A program made the translations under genes and the position numbers. Shown here piece after piece: positions 40,801 through 44,632 of a stretch of 64,000 bases of DNA; the stretch's first letter is position 1, and each line of letters begins with the position of its first letter. The notes beneath the pieces are model-generated. The model made no database searches and was not told the origin of the DNA. It saw only the letters and a program-made list of their open reading frames with translations. The DNA is from Nocardia concava NBRC 100430 (GTDB lineage Bacteria > Actinomycetota > Actinomycetes > Mycobacteriales > Mycobacteriaceae): NCBI RefSeq assembly GCF_000308815.1, contig NZ_BAFX01000023.1, forward strand, positions 1 through 64,000. Direction: 5' to 3'.

Positions 40801-41584
40801 TCAGCAACCTGGATACTCCAATGGTCAGCAGCCCGGGTACCCGAACGGTCAGCAACCTGGGTACTACAACGGTCAACAGCCTGGGTACCCGAATGGTCAC
40901 CAGCCGGGTTACCCGAGCGGTCAGACCGGGTATCCGCAAGGGCAGCAGCACTATCCGGGAGGACCTGGCGGATCGCCGCGAGGTCCGGGGATGCACGGGG
41001 TTGCCCTGCCGTCGACGCCCGAGTCGTCCAATCGGCATGGCGCGCCGGGGAGTAACGGTTCGCAGGACAATGGCGCCGGTAATGGCGCGGGTGGTTTCCC
41101 GGCCGGTCCGATGGGTTCGCCGGGTGGCCAGGGCGTCGGAGGCAATTCGCGTTCCGCCAGCCGCTTCCCGCGCGCGTCGGCGCCCAGCGGCCAGAGTCAC
41201 GGAATCGTGCTGCGATCCCACTCCGGTTTCGGCGAGTTCGCGCAGTTGGATCCGGCGAGCGGGGAGTTGCGGTCGGTCGCGGCCGGCGCGGGCGCACCGG
41301 CGGGCGTCTACGACCATGTGGACGGCCTGCGGGTCCTGTTCTTCCGCGATCCCGCCCGGGGCCTGGTCCTGCAGGTCGGCGACCAGCGTTTCGATGTGGA
41401 TCACGTAGGCGCGGAGGTGTATTGGGAACGCAGCCAGCAGGGCTTCCACCGCCTGCTGGTGGCGGTATCGGGCGCCCCGCGGTGCGAGCTGCGCTACAGC
41501 CCGCGCCCGGCCGACGCGGACCTCGGCCTGCTCATCCGAGACGTCCTGACCGACCCGACCCGCCGCGCGGGCATCTTTTGCTGA
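25865..41584 (+). CDS. Giant multidomain T7SS-type effector with Tox-PL, YwqJ deaminases and zincins (giant 2)
   Basis: Complete 5239-residue protein, 32 bases after the YbaB-like gene. Order: CpnT-like N-terminal domain (1-330; GMEWPEGNEDQMWDLARYW, hydrophobic segment ~119-137, glycine-zipper region ~215-290); Pro/Thr/Ala- then Asp/Arg-rich linker (~345-980); Tox-PL (Cys1082, His1164, Asp1179); YwqJ-type deaminase 1 (~1308-1580; HAE at 1479-1481, CANC at 1542-1545); zincin (HEYGH at 1756); helical module; long module C (~2038-3690); helical segment; zincin (HEFGH at 4187); YwqJ-type deaminase 2 (~4360-4640; HAE at 4545, CANC at 4599); Pro-rich part with QPGYPNG repeats; conserved C-terminal domain (~5097-5239). 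Catalytic motifs look intact. It probably leaves the cell by ESX; self-processing by the zincins or Tox-PL is a guess. YwqK-like genes flank its cluster on both sides. Confidence 0.92.
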   Translation: MALELPSELEWLGWLVGMEWPEGNEDQMWDLARYWKDAAEGLRNQVSGIDAAKSATLAAYIDGDGRENMAKTFDLLAGVGGKQDGNTSILDLAGFFDQLGDSVHDTGTEIESTKLMFYSSLAILAIEIAIAWIFPPTAPAEEAAAVAGTRIAVRLIARRALTAIEEYVGKLIGSTLAKFVVRHFVLDAGLGMLQEGGIEAYQVAAGHRKSMDWGRIGVTGVSAGVGGLVGGKAGEMIGGALAKTEMNHFMSAALTGAGAGLAGAGAGFLAGTGTQFGLDLVNHGWDEAVKNAGNAFTHFDPRMLTAGVSNGGMSGLNHAGVQRFQEHVAARTAGVPTDFANIGARQDGNGVSGNPGHTGGADTGGPQTHPAGFSGDSGDHSTGARPTGDGSTARPEGGDTGGGVTTDSRGRENATPTDGQTATGGQGQTTGGDHGQTSPAGTPTTTGETHGTQPHASAGETNGSVESGVQAGKHEAPAPTSDPSNTTGSAPQAAAPVAQGSGPAQSAPAGGAPAAEAKATPSSQSNSASQPGSSTDSGRQPASAQTSGRAETSTGATDSGPAPAESGAPGASAPGDMHASASTTPAPADSAAGADTGHGASGRAGGAGAGVAHDSPAGVSTGPAARVDTAIAASSTTAAPATTGSAAPGAPQHVAGTPEPRTAAPESRTPGTDQPRTAAPEPRPAAPGPRAGEAAGARPEAPRTEDARPQADTDTRSPEATVRPGEEPPAARPESPEPVSPHEESQPRPVSDETHEPARADDPAARPDDPAARSDDPAARRDDPVEPSDAEHGAEQRDSGRDTEQPTEKPRSTEPENPPTADHEQPQSRPDRDEVPRETTDRPAEQQDSKRPGTDHGPLEEPNATTDRPDAVTDRGEPVSDRPASTTDRPESTTDRTESTTDRADSTTDRGEPTPDRGEITGERTEQPAPVADSPEAKAPSEHPGDTAVGPRSTEAHPGSEPSASGEQPRERDRDGHSERDAPADGLLVAPIPVGDHAVPRAAEHESRRGPEGEHPREPAAGDHTAGPREPAEAPAEGRAGRPERGDGTAEHPGTLDEPTDTTAAHHDSEDPAPKEEPRGNCGVMSLERLRELTGNDSIQVPEHEIGPEGITAKQLVAAAGGKLLTFEGHDAIAARLLELGSGSAALVVDHYAGPVDEHGVGAHAYLLVNEGGEIVVKDPAAGREHGYPPIVPVETKGTHAILFKADGTAHDPLDLRTRHNLDPRFAPQPKPQSAEPKPETARAAPDSAERPKAREAAAAEELARIGKEPESGESHQPAEDEHGGANHEPDHTPGDDSDHEPRKAPSAGEKLEHPITLTDEVSDPGRPQRIDDPNYLADQARGAIVEEIDPNGPRVQKDENGLIRSIDGRPVHDYVGDLSRARAEAHAAARLQGEGPCSAVAIDLRTGLITEGINGFTFDVIDDAHLHPLLGENFRALGDYEHPVMKAEGEVLTKKVKGGLQEDVKFEGRAHFDAPLRHAEVKAVNELLWARQREHEQQWRDAGHEGDPPPLGRDVLKEMRFDPRWLQNTQRQAIGEPAPACANCSSMLHDVPSYCGRNEFVPGDYRLNETGGKVDAYREPDSIPGIAGVREPEGHEPADHHASEGPPDPEHAPSADHVADQNDSWSGLSRDEVKQRLEGSGEGEFGLHTAGFDNPDLPHEYAREYGRAVEEMRRRYPDVRLGSVEIGPIDAAPEAFAATWANRDETGRMGADRIVFNERYATDPEAFTARMQEKIDAGRYAPGIGERPLYGAIVHEYGHVVEMNGQRTARHEAADVLLGHFEAVYGTRDPELFDHWLKQLPGYAFDEHGHLNPPEALAEAFRDVEMNGHNASEPAQVLHRLLTISTDDVASAAARDHGVPLPDRTPSPRADSTPDQMSPGEHSAGDPHENRSTPGTSDPNEHWLERQEAIQADWSARQEVEHAAWLREQAEHYPPGSLDRRLADLRAEHAEALARIARDRADYLWEAAGGRDENASHAWSSDLGQGSTTEPRHESAAEPGHESTVQPQASTAEVAVSETSTQAVRAADPATPVAPVDPVQAAPALRAAADHLGRSEATPGPRERGAAEQGYARRLSKALGLDEAIGPQDRQAAFRDVAENARARGRFGDPEGNVPPRPMRAEDYGRLTDDERVTPVRSEPDPGETSRRLPLEPWSDTNRGAAHDEPRAMTLDELRHELAEKLGLRPEDIRPEHLSELAGELQYRNLLRAGAIEALHDAVDRHARAATPEERVRAARVRDEWARLLGVDPDRVLPAHAERTLADLRAETLRRASDVADLVAATHATPDPADGHHLVLQAGGDRVHVKVTENPDGSHRVEVTSRPDLPVPPEVEAPAKTPGLLRRMWNRMMAGFKSHSPDYPAGSGLDDGQGKLVSIAGHALQHFGVGVGLHWDDIGDPSPLGITKQVVTILKQRERMPFKFFTNRIADISPDVVPMRTRDGREYEPWFSEADPILRAEIEESLRLAGLPTEEDYLRERAAHPPEPLPERPTLDAPPERTWGTSVPEPVVHSFDARDAALTELVHQALRHDVDVASTDPAALRGAVDDAAYRLMRRAGAIEALRDAAERFNLQSELVPPRPVAINDSDPLGRYIRDVREVKELRIQQERADARRQLAGADPDDPALEYRPREPRVTALDYVGVNNGAGDPRHFEDPDPAQPEREQGGYFNDALRRDQVAEERSNWAQLLGVGLDELTPERLAHTIADLRMQVRDEADHLAEFSGAVDHFLDADTVARDHARQLIDRTAHVWLDSEGGAMLEPGIGIRPGEHAGDPHRLVVIGADGEHVGRLARYLADHPEMGGMLNRGELRLDLRNVELNADGDVHVVAPKTVPEVRFHDLDLNGEHAPVLMVREGDAEWHVVQPEPAHAPGPESAPHESAASAPRDPDVVHAERKAMAKRLSVETADLSPDRIEATIKALRQDNALRAAQIEGMADYIRTSDAIENFHKLDRVLGNLANRLGVEPHELTPEGLARAMTDPSVKRALRKQIAGDLLDYAELVRDNVNPKGEPEGGRSKAVLEARDRLARRMGVEPEALYGSKHEVDDVKGEVVGYERDPESLKQSKLLRAVNDILTRSEQDPHLLAALAEYSRTVGEHDPHHNELSFDARNDPRVADGELPIHDRDAPALLHRLLSESIGEPPLSDNPQGAAEVWSRLLAVDISDVDRTVKLYREQWPEMHDRLSPDELSQVLRTQRDFDAQTAYTQYRDSLGPDRTPLTSEDLKKVVERVRWARSAEVYEVYRDGKIEEHERPKPDELVELVRGMREEIDSREADIDALARLAAEYNALTTPVEPAPPPRNPREVAADLAEARHQLDLARDGRDYASGRMYLEQNRPLRESDLTPERLAGTTDYLATRSSEEGGTLPNSEQRIEDLRTAAEQYHRAEARVRDLEAELHAATEAAMGPLDTPVDVWQRELASARADLEAAVAASPGRWPEDLDRVVDQVDRLSRMPLETGDIWTPELAPVRDAAQRYQSALEFLDRAEANLVDASHAEESPRERAERELRYARQDESLAEARRNIAKIGLPVSDGDLTRSWAADTRSELADTPRGELSPRQRGLLELADAVDQHHDAQDRVTRWETELDHLDTDARIAADTPAAAAARAVDNAHTALREAIADYNRQTGQRAQESDLASADYRAALVELGNTTIREYTGDPGAAFERLADAAENLHRARDLADWVDAHGPEERGPAAGETPGEEGSGETGRGGSEPDDPSGTDPAKPGGPNKPGSDPDPAAAVDPSAGVDPAAVDPAAAQPVSNHAGEWEPLGPPETHVPSDAQRAWVIESLADAGQRAHERAEVIRDRMDDLARELGVDPTGRSTEGLERAVKDALDTETARVDEVMNRENIPKHEMQAYFDERAAANARSAELSQLRKTANDGFREHHQMMDRWSKAREMVHEAAVNSVLADLTDRQVRPRIGIGGDPATVHVVSDLPDHGRILSEGVRARLEREGTPVEYRRVEVSMADGTVTVQRLRPPADPGAAQPHPAASPGPNLDVRSAAHNGSTGHNGSSGHDGSAGHDGATPDPAAAHGQGTPPSDAVPSEHPWSPAPADEWSGRSPGEIAQTLRERWRLEVTGFDRTDVEPEVLREFARAVDDMKRRFPDAPLREILIGKVPDDPEDIAYAMTRAKHENGRYRADQLILNEIFATNPEEFHRSLIEDELDGGHTPRSSTRPIYSQIVHEFGHVLDFAGQGRARREFDDVLFEHYYNTYGTNDGYLDWVHQLSKYSLHDPNDNGFLVSNPTEALPEAFTDVIMNGDRASEPARVAYKLLLEAYNDQHPGSVDPGELPPAMSRRTSDPSGEMPEPTPRDHAPVEPERDGGSKPPGDDEHGGGAGDGHGEHAGDQGEEPHKAPSAGEPVEHRLEFPEAEPYPHDAPDINDPDFVQNKRRGAVVERIDPLDESRVRLHDGLIEMVDGKPVQEYVEELARVRALEHAQTLARRGEGPVSAVAIDLRTGLITEGVNGRVTDNIDERHLHPLLRENYRALGDWQHRIMASETEARQGQSLDINGDVIKDAAGNPIIGDVVFHGRAHYDNPLRHAEVKAVNEILWERQRLNGDEPLGREVLRELRFDPRWLKDMQRGTVPTGDHSPACANCNSMLRDVPSYAGRLLFVPGDYRLEQPHGEVPRHVDPLPDSIPAPEQPLQPAQPAARSEDVAEPSASPEGAVPQQHPSAESAVPAVDAESVDRGDGAVAREVVEPSGDPVRQPENPTPPAADSDTAVPQAHPVSEPVTPVADGESSVPAQEAEPARPDQPGRTVEPPADVADVAAGSEEGGDSGDSAGHSDGGEPVPPTRSGNDGGDGAGHPAGASEDRWKWNPDWRSHVPHPPRPFNPTFPQYTPQPSQQPYPWTLPPDEQQPSNGPTEPTGPAGPGDRGPGGPAAPAQPQMPAQPQVPVHPQMSHIPPMGQQPPWRNVPPNGQVPPWGSWPQPQQPHWPDGQYPGGQPGYSNGQSEYPNGQQPGYPNGQQPGYSNGQQPGYSNGQQPGYPNGQQPGYYNGQQPGYPNGHQPGYPSGQTGYPQGQQHYPGGPGGSPRGPGMHGVALPSTPESSNRHGAPGSNGSQDNGAGNGAGGFPAGPMGSPGGQGVGGNSRSASRFPRASAPSGQSHGIVLRSHSGFGEFAQLDPASGELRSVAAGAGAPAGVYDHVDGLRVLFFRDPARGLVLQVGDQRFDVDHVGAEVYWERSQQGFHRLLVAVSGAPRCELRYSPRPADADLGLLIRDVLTDPTRRAGIFC
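29785..30600 (+). other. YwqJ-type nucleotide/nucleic-acid deaminase domain 1 in giant 2
   Basis: The segment begins KAPSAGEKLEH and contains GPCSAVAIDLRTGLITEG, LHPLL, a zinc-binding LRHAEVKAVNELLW (His codon 30299, Glu codon 30305), PACANCSSML (Cys codons 30488 and 30497) and DVPSYCGR. HAE plus CxxC in this order marks the cytidine-deaminase fold, and the surrounding motifs fit the YwqJ toxin family. All zinc ligands and the catalytic Glu are present. Confidence 0.8.
31977..36930 (+). repeat. Long module, copy C, in giant 2
   Basis: Third copy of the long helical module, about 1650 residues, with RVRDEWARLLG, YPAGSG, VPMRTRDGREYEPW, DSDPLGRYI, ERSNWAQLL, AQIEGMADYIR, YEVYRDGKIEEHER and a terminal LADWVDAHGPEE. 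In giant 2 it sits between two zincins, with a YwqJ domain on the far side of each. Confidence 0.8.
38935..39770 (+). other. YwqJ-type deaminase domain 2 in giant 2
   Basis: A second copy of the deaminase at 29785-30600, with GPVSAVAIDLRTGLITEG, LRHAEVKAVNEILW (His codon 39497) and PACANCNSML (Cys codons 39659 and 39668). It follows, rather than precedes, its neighbouring zincin, so the two halves of giant 2 are in mirror order. Zinc ligands and the catalytic Glu are conserved, while the region between the first strand and HAE has diverged. Confidence 0.78.
40710..40940 (+). repeat. 24-base tandem repeats encoding QPGYPNGQ
   Basis: About eight imperfect 24-base units in frame encode Q-Q-P-G-Y-P/S/Y-N-G, with the fourth-from-last position varying among Pro, Ser and Tyr. 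Gly/Tyr/Gln-rich repeats of this kind are flexible, often surface-exposed segments. They lie between the Pro-rich linker and the conserved C-terminal domain. Copy number may differ between strains. Confidence 0.85.
41155..41584 (+). other. Conserved C-terminal domain of giant 2
   Basis: Starts with SRFPRASA and contains LRSHSGFGEFAQLD, DGLRVLFFRDPARGLVL, VYWERSQQGFHRLLV and CELRYSPRPADADLGLLIRD, ending GIFC. It aligns with the end of giant 1 with few gaps. Apart from the long module, it is the most conserved part shared by the two. Confidence 0.75.
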
Positions 41585-41701
41585 GCGGGCCCCGATGCGC
41601 GCCGAGCATGCGAGTCCGCCGATGCTCTCGGCTCCGCCCACCGCGGGGCCGTCCGGAATGTGTGATGCTGGCTGAAGGTTCACGACCCGAGGAGGATGCA
41701 C

Positions 41702-41983
41702 GTGCGTGGTGGCCGCCCAACCGAGGAACAATTGCGGCGGACGTTCGAGACGTCGCTGGCCGAAGCGGTCTCGGGGCAGGGAATCCGTACCGAAACCGGT
41801 TTCGACATGCCGACCGAGGACGCGCTGTGGGAGATCGCCCGCGCGTATCCCGACGTCACCGATGAACTGATCGAGGCCGCCAAGAGCGCGTTCGCGGGCC
41901 AGTTGGACGGCAGCAACGCCCAGAAGTGGCAGGCGGAACTGGCCCGCAAGATCGCCGAGCGGAAATCGGGCCGGGAACGCTAG
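41702..41983 (+). CDS. FAGQLDGSN-family small protein (copy 2)
   Basis: 93 residues from GTG 41702, behind AGGAGG at 41690-41695; the in-frame ATG at 41696 is too close to that site. Motifs PTEEQLRRTF, DMPTEDALWEIARAYP, DELIEAAKSAFAGQLDGSN and ARKIAERK match copy 1 (19516-19797). It follows giant 2 after 117 bases, just as copy 1 follows giant 1. The TGTGATGCTG element at about 41660 is shared with copy 1. Family function is unknown; the fixed position argues for a partner of the giants. Confidence 0.85.
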   Translation: MRGGRPTEEQLRRTFETSLAEAVSGQGIRTETGFDMPTEDALWEIARAYPDVTDELIEAAKSAFAGQLDGSNAQKWQAELARKIAERKSGRER

Positions 41984-42036
41984 CGGCCGCGGTGAGCGGG
42001 GGTAGCCGGTTCGAACCGGTCCCGCCGACGGCAGAT

Positions 42037-42108
42037 CATCCGGTTATTGTGTTCCCGTTCGACCCCGGGCCCCAGGGCCGAGTCATGACATCCGCGACGG
42101 AGTAGGCG
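42037..42108 (+). promoter_or_regulatory. Conserved promoter-like leader of YwqK-like gene 2
   Basis: Matches the leader at 24427-24496: CATCCGGTTA, GTGTTCCCGTTCGACC and CGCGACGGAGTAG in the same spacing. The likely -10 is TATTGT at 42045-42050. Duplication of the non-coding leader along with the gene suggests that independent expression of the immunity gene matters. Confidence 0.5.
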
Positions 42109-42456
42109 ATGCGAATCAGCGGCGACCAGACGTACCTCGACGAGTACGGCCGCACCTGCTACGAGGACGCGCTTTACACCGGGGAACTCGAGGACCTCGC
42201 CGACAACGGGCAGTTGGTGGCACTGTTCAACTACTACGAGGGCGTCGAGCACGGGCGGCAGCAGGAGTGGTGGCCCGATGGCGTCAAGCGCGCCGAGGGC
42301 GTCACGAACATGGGTGCCGCGGTGGGGGAGTGGCGGTACTGGCATCCCAACGGCCAGCTGTCGGAACAGGTCGTCCTGGACGAGAATGGCCGCGAGCTGA
42401 CCAGAAAGCGCTGGAACGCGGCCGGTGAGCTGATCGAGGACAGCAAGACCCGCTGA
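42109..42456 (+). CDS. YwqK-type MORN-repeat antitoxin/immunity protein (copy 2)
   Basis: 115 residues from ATG 42109, close paralogue of 24497-24847, with LADNGQLVALFNYYEGVEHG, RQQEWWPDGVKRAEGV and VGEWRYWHPNGQLSEQV. Giant 2 has two YwqJ-type deaminase domains, and two YwqK-like genes flank its cluster, one on each side, so one-to-one pairing is tempting. The sequence alone cannot show which neutralises which. The gene lies after the second FAGQLDGSN gene and before the EspC-like gene. Confidence 0.8.
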   Translation: MRISGDQTYLDEYGRTCYEDALYTGELEDLADNGQLVALFNYYEGVEHGRQQEWWPDGVKRAEGVTNMGAAVGEWRYWHPNGQLSEQVVLDENGRELTRKRWNAAGELIEDSKTR

Positions 42457-42583
42457 GTCGAGATCAAATATTCAGTGCGGCAACGTCATCCGTCAAGGCT
42501 GGTAACCTGCGGAATACTTGACGTTCATCGGGCTGTTCGCCAGTTTGTGAGCTCTTCGCTGTACCTGGTGAATATCCGCTCTG

Positions 42584-42589
42584 TATAGT
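42584..42589 (+). promoter_or_regulatory. Putative -10 (TATAGT) for the EspC-EspA-like operon
   Basis: TATAGT at 42584-42589 sits in an AT-rich stretch 34 bases before the EspC-like ATG, and a GATGGGGG ribosome site follows it. The region between the YwqK-like gene and this point is 166 bases and has no coding signal. No clear -35 was found. Confidence 0.45.
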
Positions 42590-42622
42590 TCGATTCGAAA
42601 TGATCTTCCTGATGGGGGTCTC

Positions 42623-42940
42623 ATGAACCATCTCGTTGCCACACCGGAAGCGATTCGCAGCTACGGGGACGCTTCCGCCGCGATGGCCGGCGCGGTCGCC
42701 TCCGCCGCCGCGGTGGACCAGGTCGCCACGGTCGCCGGACTGGTTCCGGTCTTCGGTCTGATCGGCCAGGACTTTCTGCTGAGTTACGCGGGCGCGCAAG
42801 GCAATCACCTGTCCTCGGTGGCCGAGCTGGCCGCCGTGCACGCGGGCACCGCGGTCACCGCCTACGAGTCCGCGGCGGCCTACGAGGCCACCGACGCGGC
42901 CTCCGGCGTCGACTTCCTCTCCCTGTCGCGGGACCTGTGA
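42623..42940 (+). CDS. EspC-like T7SS target protein
   Basis: 105 residues from ATG 42623. The pattern VATPEAIRSYGDAS, AAAVDQVATVAGLVPVFGLI, GQDFLLSYAGAQGNH and AAAYEATDAA fits the EspC-type family of ESX secretion targets, which form helical hairpins. Near the C-terminus YEATD supplies the general YxxxD/E T7SS secretion signal. Its stop overlaps the GTG of the next gene by four bases, matching the EspC-EspA pairing of mycobacterial ESX-1 systems in reverse order. Likely a secreted partner of the EspA-like protein. Confidence 0.75.
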   Translation: MNHLVATPEAIRSYGDASAAMAGAVASAAAVDQVATVAGLVPVFGLIGQDFLLSYAGAQGNHLSSVAELAAVHAGTAVTAYESAAAYEATDAASGVDFLSLSRDL

Positions 42941-44202
42941 GTACGCCCTTCGACCAGGGTTCGACCGGGGCCGCGCAGGCCACACCGCTGGCGGCGAGCG
43001 GCCAGTCGGTGGCGGATGTCTTGCGCGACACCGACTTCGCGCCGCTGCTGGCCAGCCCGGTCGGCGACGTCCTGCAGACGCTGGGCCTGCCGTCGCTGCC
43101 GCAGCTGCCGTCCGTTCCGCCGCTGCCGGATATGCCGCCGCTGCCCACCCTGGATCTGACCGCGCTCACCAAGCCGCTCACCGATCTGGCCTCCGCCTTC
43201 GGAACCGGCCAGCTGGGTCAGGGCTTGGACGCCTCCCAGATGCTGTCGGGCGTCTCGACCGCACTGCAGCAGGTGATGTCGATCGCGCAATCGGTGATGT
43301 CGATGGCGAACTCGAATTCGTGGCAGGGTTCCGGTGCGACTGGCGCCGCGGAGAAGGGCGCCGAGGCGCAGACCAACGCGCTCGAACTGGAAGCCCAGAA
43401 CGGGCACCAGAAGACGGTGATGGCGGGCGCGGCGACCTCGGTGGCCACCGGCGCGGCAATGATGTCGGCGATCATCGCCAAGTTCGTCACCGGCGTCACC
43501 ATCGCCGCCCCGTTCATCGCCACGCCGCCCGGGCAGGCGTTCCTGCTGTCGCTGGCCACCGAGACGGGTGTGGAAGCGACCGCCACGGTCGCCAAGACCC
43601 GCACCGAGATGACCGTGCACAGCGCCAACATGACCGCTGCCGGGCAGAAGGTGAAAGTCACCAACGCGCCGAAGGGTGTGGATTCGCTCTCGCAGGTGAG
43701 CCAGCTGCTGGGCCTGATCTCGCCGCTGAGCAGTGCGGCCAGCACGGGCGTGCAGCAGTTGCAGCAGATCCAGTCGATCAGTCAGGTCTCCGATGTCGCA
43801 CCCGCGCCCGACACGGAAGCGGCTGGCGGGCCGAAGAATTCCGCCGGGCTCGGTGGTGGCGGTGGCGGTATGCCGGTGGCGCCCATGGGCGGTCTGAGCA
43901 CTTCGCCGGCGCCGCTGAGCCAGTTGTCGAATCCGCGCTCGATGGCCGCGACCACCGCCACCCCGGCGCCCGTCCCCACGCCGATGCCCGGCACCGGCGC
44001 GTCCGGAATGGGCGGAGGCATGGTGCCGCCGCCCATGGGCGCGGCGGGTGCGGGCGGCCAGCAGGCGGGTGACGCGGACGAGGAAGTACGCACCAACATG
44101 GTCACCGCCGAACACGGCGACGAGGTGGTCGGCGAGCTCGGCTACACCGGTGTGCCCGTGGTAGGCGCGGTCGGCACCAACGGCCCCCGCCCGGCCCAGT
44201 GA
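42937..44202 (+). CDS. EspA-like T7SS substrate, 421 aa
   Basis: Starts at GTG 42937 in the stop of the EspC-like gene. The N-terminus is Pro-rich (LGLPSLPQLPSVPPLPDMPP), then helical; it has a single SWQGSGATGAAEKGAEAQTN segment with a W-x-G turn. A small hydrophobic segment AGAATSVATGAAMMSAIIAK and FVTGVTIAAPFIATPP follow. The C-terminal part is Gly/Ala/Met-rich with GGGGGGMPVAPMG. This resembles EspA/EspB-like ESX-1-type substrates. No signal peptide is present, as expected for T7SS cargo. Coupling with the EspC-like gene supports the call, but sequence similarity is weak. Confidence 0.6.
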   Translation: MSTPFDQGSTGAAQATPLAASGQSVADVLRDTDFAPLLASPVGDVLQTLGLPSLPQLPSVPPLPDMPPLPTLDLTALTKPLTDLASAFGTGQLGQGLDASQMLSGVSTALQQVMSIAQSVMSMANSNSWQGSGATGAAEKGAEAQTNALELEAQNGHQKTVMAGAATSVATGAAMMSAIIAKFVTGVTIAAPFIATPPGQAFLLSLATETGVEATATVAKTRTEMTVHSANMTAAGQKVKVTNAPKGVDSLSQVSQLLGLISPLSSAASTGVQQLQQIQSISQVSDVAPAPDTEAAGGPKNSAGLGGGGGGMPVAPMGGLSTSPAPLSQLSNPRSMAATTATPAPVPTPMPGTGASGMGGGMVPPPMGAAGAGGQQAGDADEEVRTNMVTAEHGDEVVGELGYTGVPVVGAVGTNGPRPAQ

Positions 44203-44282
44203 CCGGACACGGTCACGGGTCGGAAACCGGGTCGTTGGATGTCGCCCGGACACGGTAGTATTCGCGCGGAAAGGGAGGGACT

Positions 44283-44594
44283 ATGAGCGAATTCAACTTG
44301 GGCGGAGTGCGTTTCGACGCCGACACGGTGCTGGCCGCCGCCGCCGATCTCGAGGCCATGGCCGACCGCCTGGAAACCGCCCTGGGCGCCGAGACCCTGG
44401 CGGTCCCCGCCGCGGGCTCCGACAAGGTCTCCCTGGCCGCCGCCCAGACCCTTACCGCGGTCGGCGAGTCCTTCGTCACCCAGAGCGGGCTGGGCGTGGA
44501 CGAACTCCGCAAACTGGCAGCCGTGGTCCGCGACCAAGCCACCACGTTCGGCCAGGTCGAAATCAACAACTCGACCGACTTCACCAACCTCTGA
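44283..44594 (+). CDS. PE-like family protein, 103 aa
   Basis: ATG 44283 follows a strong AAAGGGAGGG ribosome site. The motif order VRFDADTVLAAAADLEAMADRLE, LAVPAAGSDKVSLAAAQTL and FVTQSGLGVDELRKLAAVV matches the PE N-terminal helical hairpin; the mycobacterial Pro-Glu near residue 8 is not seen. PE proteins pair with PPE proteins and are handled by EspG, so this could be the partner of the PPE-like protein at 21459-23276. It is about 80 bases downstream of the EspA-like gene and likely in the same transcript. Confidence 0.65.
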   Translation: MSEFNLGGVRFDADTVLAAAADLEAMADRLETALGAETLAVPAAGSDKVSLAAAQTLTAVGESFVTQSGLGVDELRKLAAVVRDQATTFGQVEINNSTDFTNL

Positions 44595-44601
44595 CAGCGA
44601 G

Positions 44602-44625
44602 GCGGGGCGGCTCCCACCGCCCCGC
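44602..44625. terminator. Hairpin terminator between convergent genes
   Basis: GCGGGGCGG (44602-44610) and CCGCCCCGC (44617-44625) form a perfect 9-base-pair stem with a 6-base loop between two convergent stop codons. There is no long T-run, which is usual for high-GC actinomycetes. It could serve both strands. Confidence 0.6.
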
Positions 44626-44632
44626 ACCCGTT

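Noticed and set aside
40710..40940. CRISPR-like array
   Set aside because: The repeats are adjacent 24-base units without spacers and encode a regular peptide repeat in the coding frame.
37232..41731. A 1499-codon reverse-strand frame over the end of giant 2
   Set aside because: Same GC-bias effect; it would overlap the well-supported deaminase and zincin domains and has no recognisable domain.
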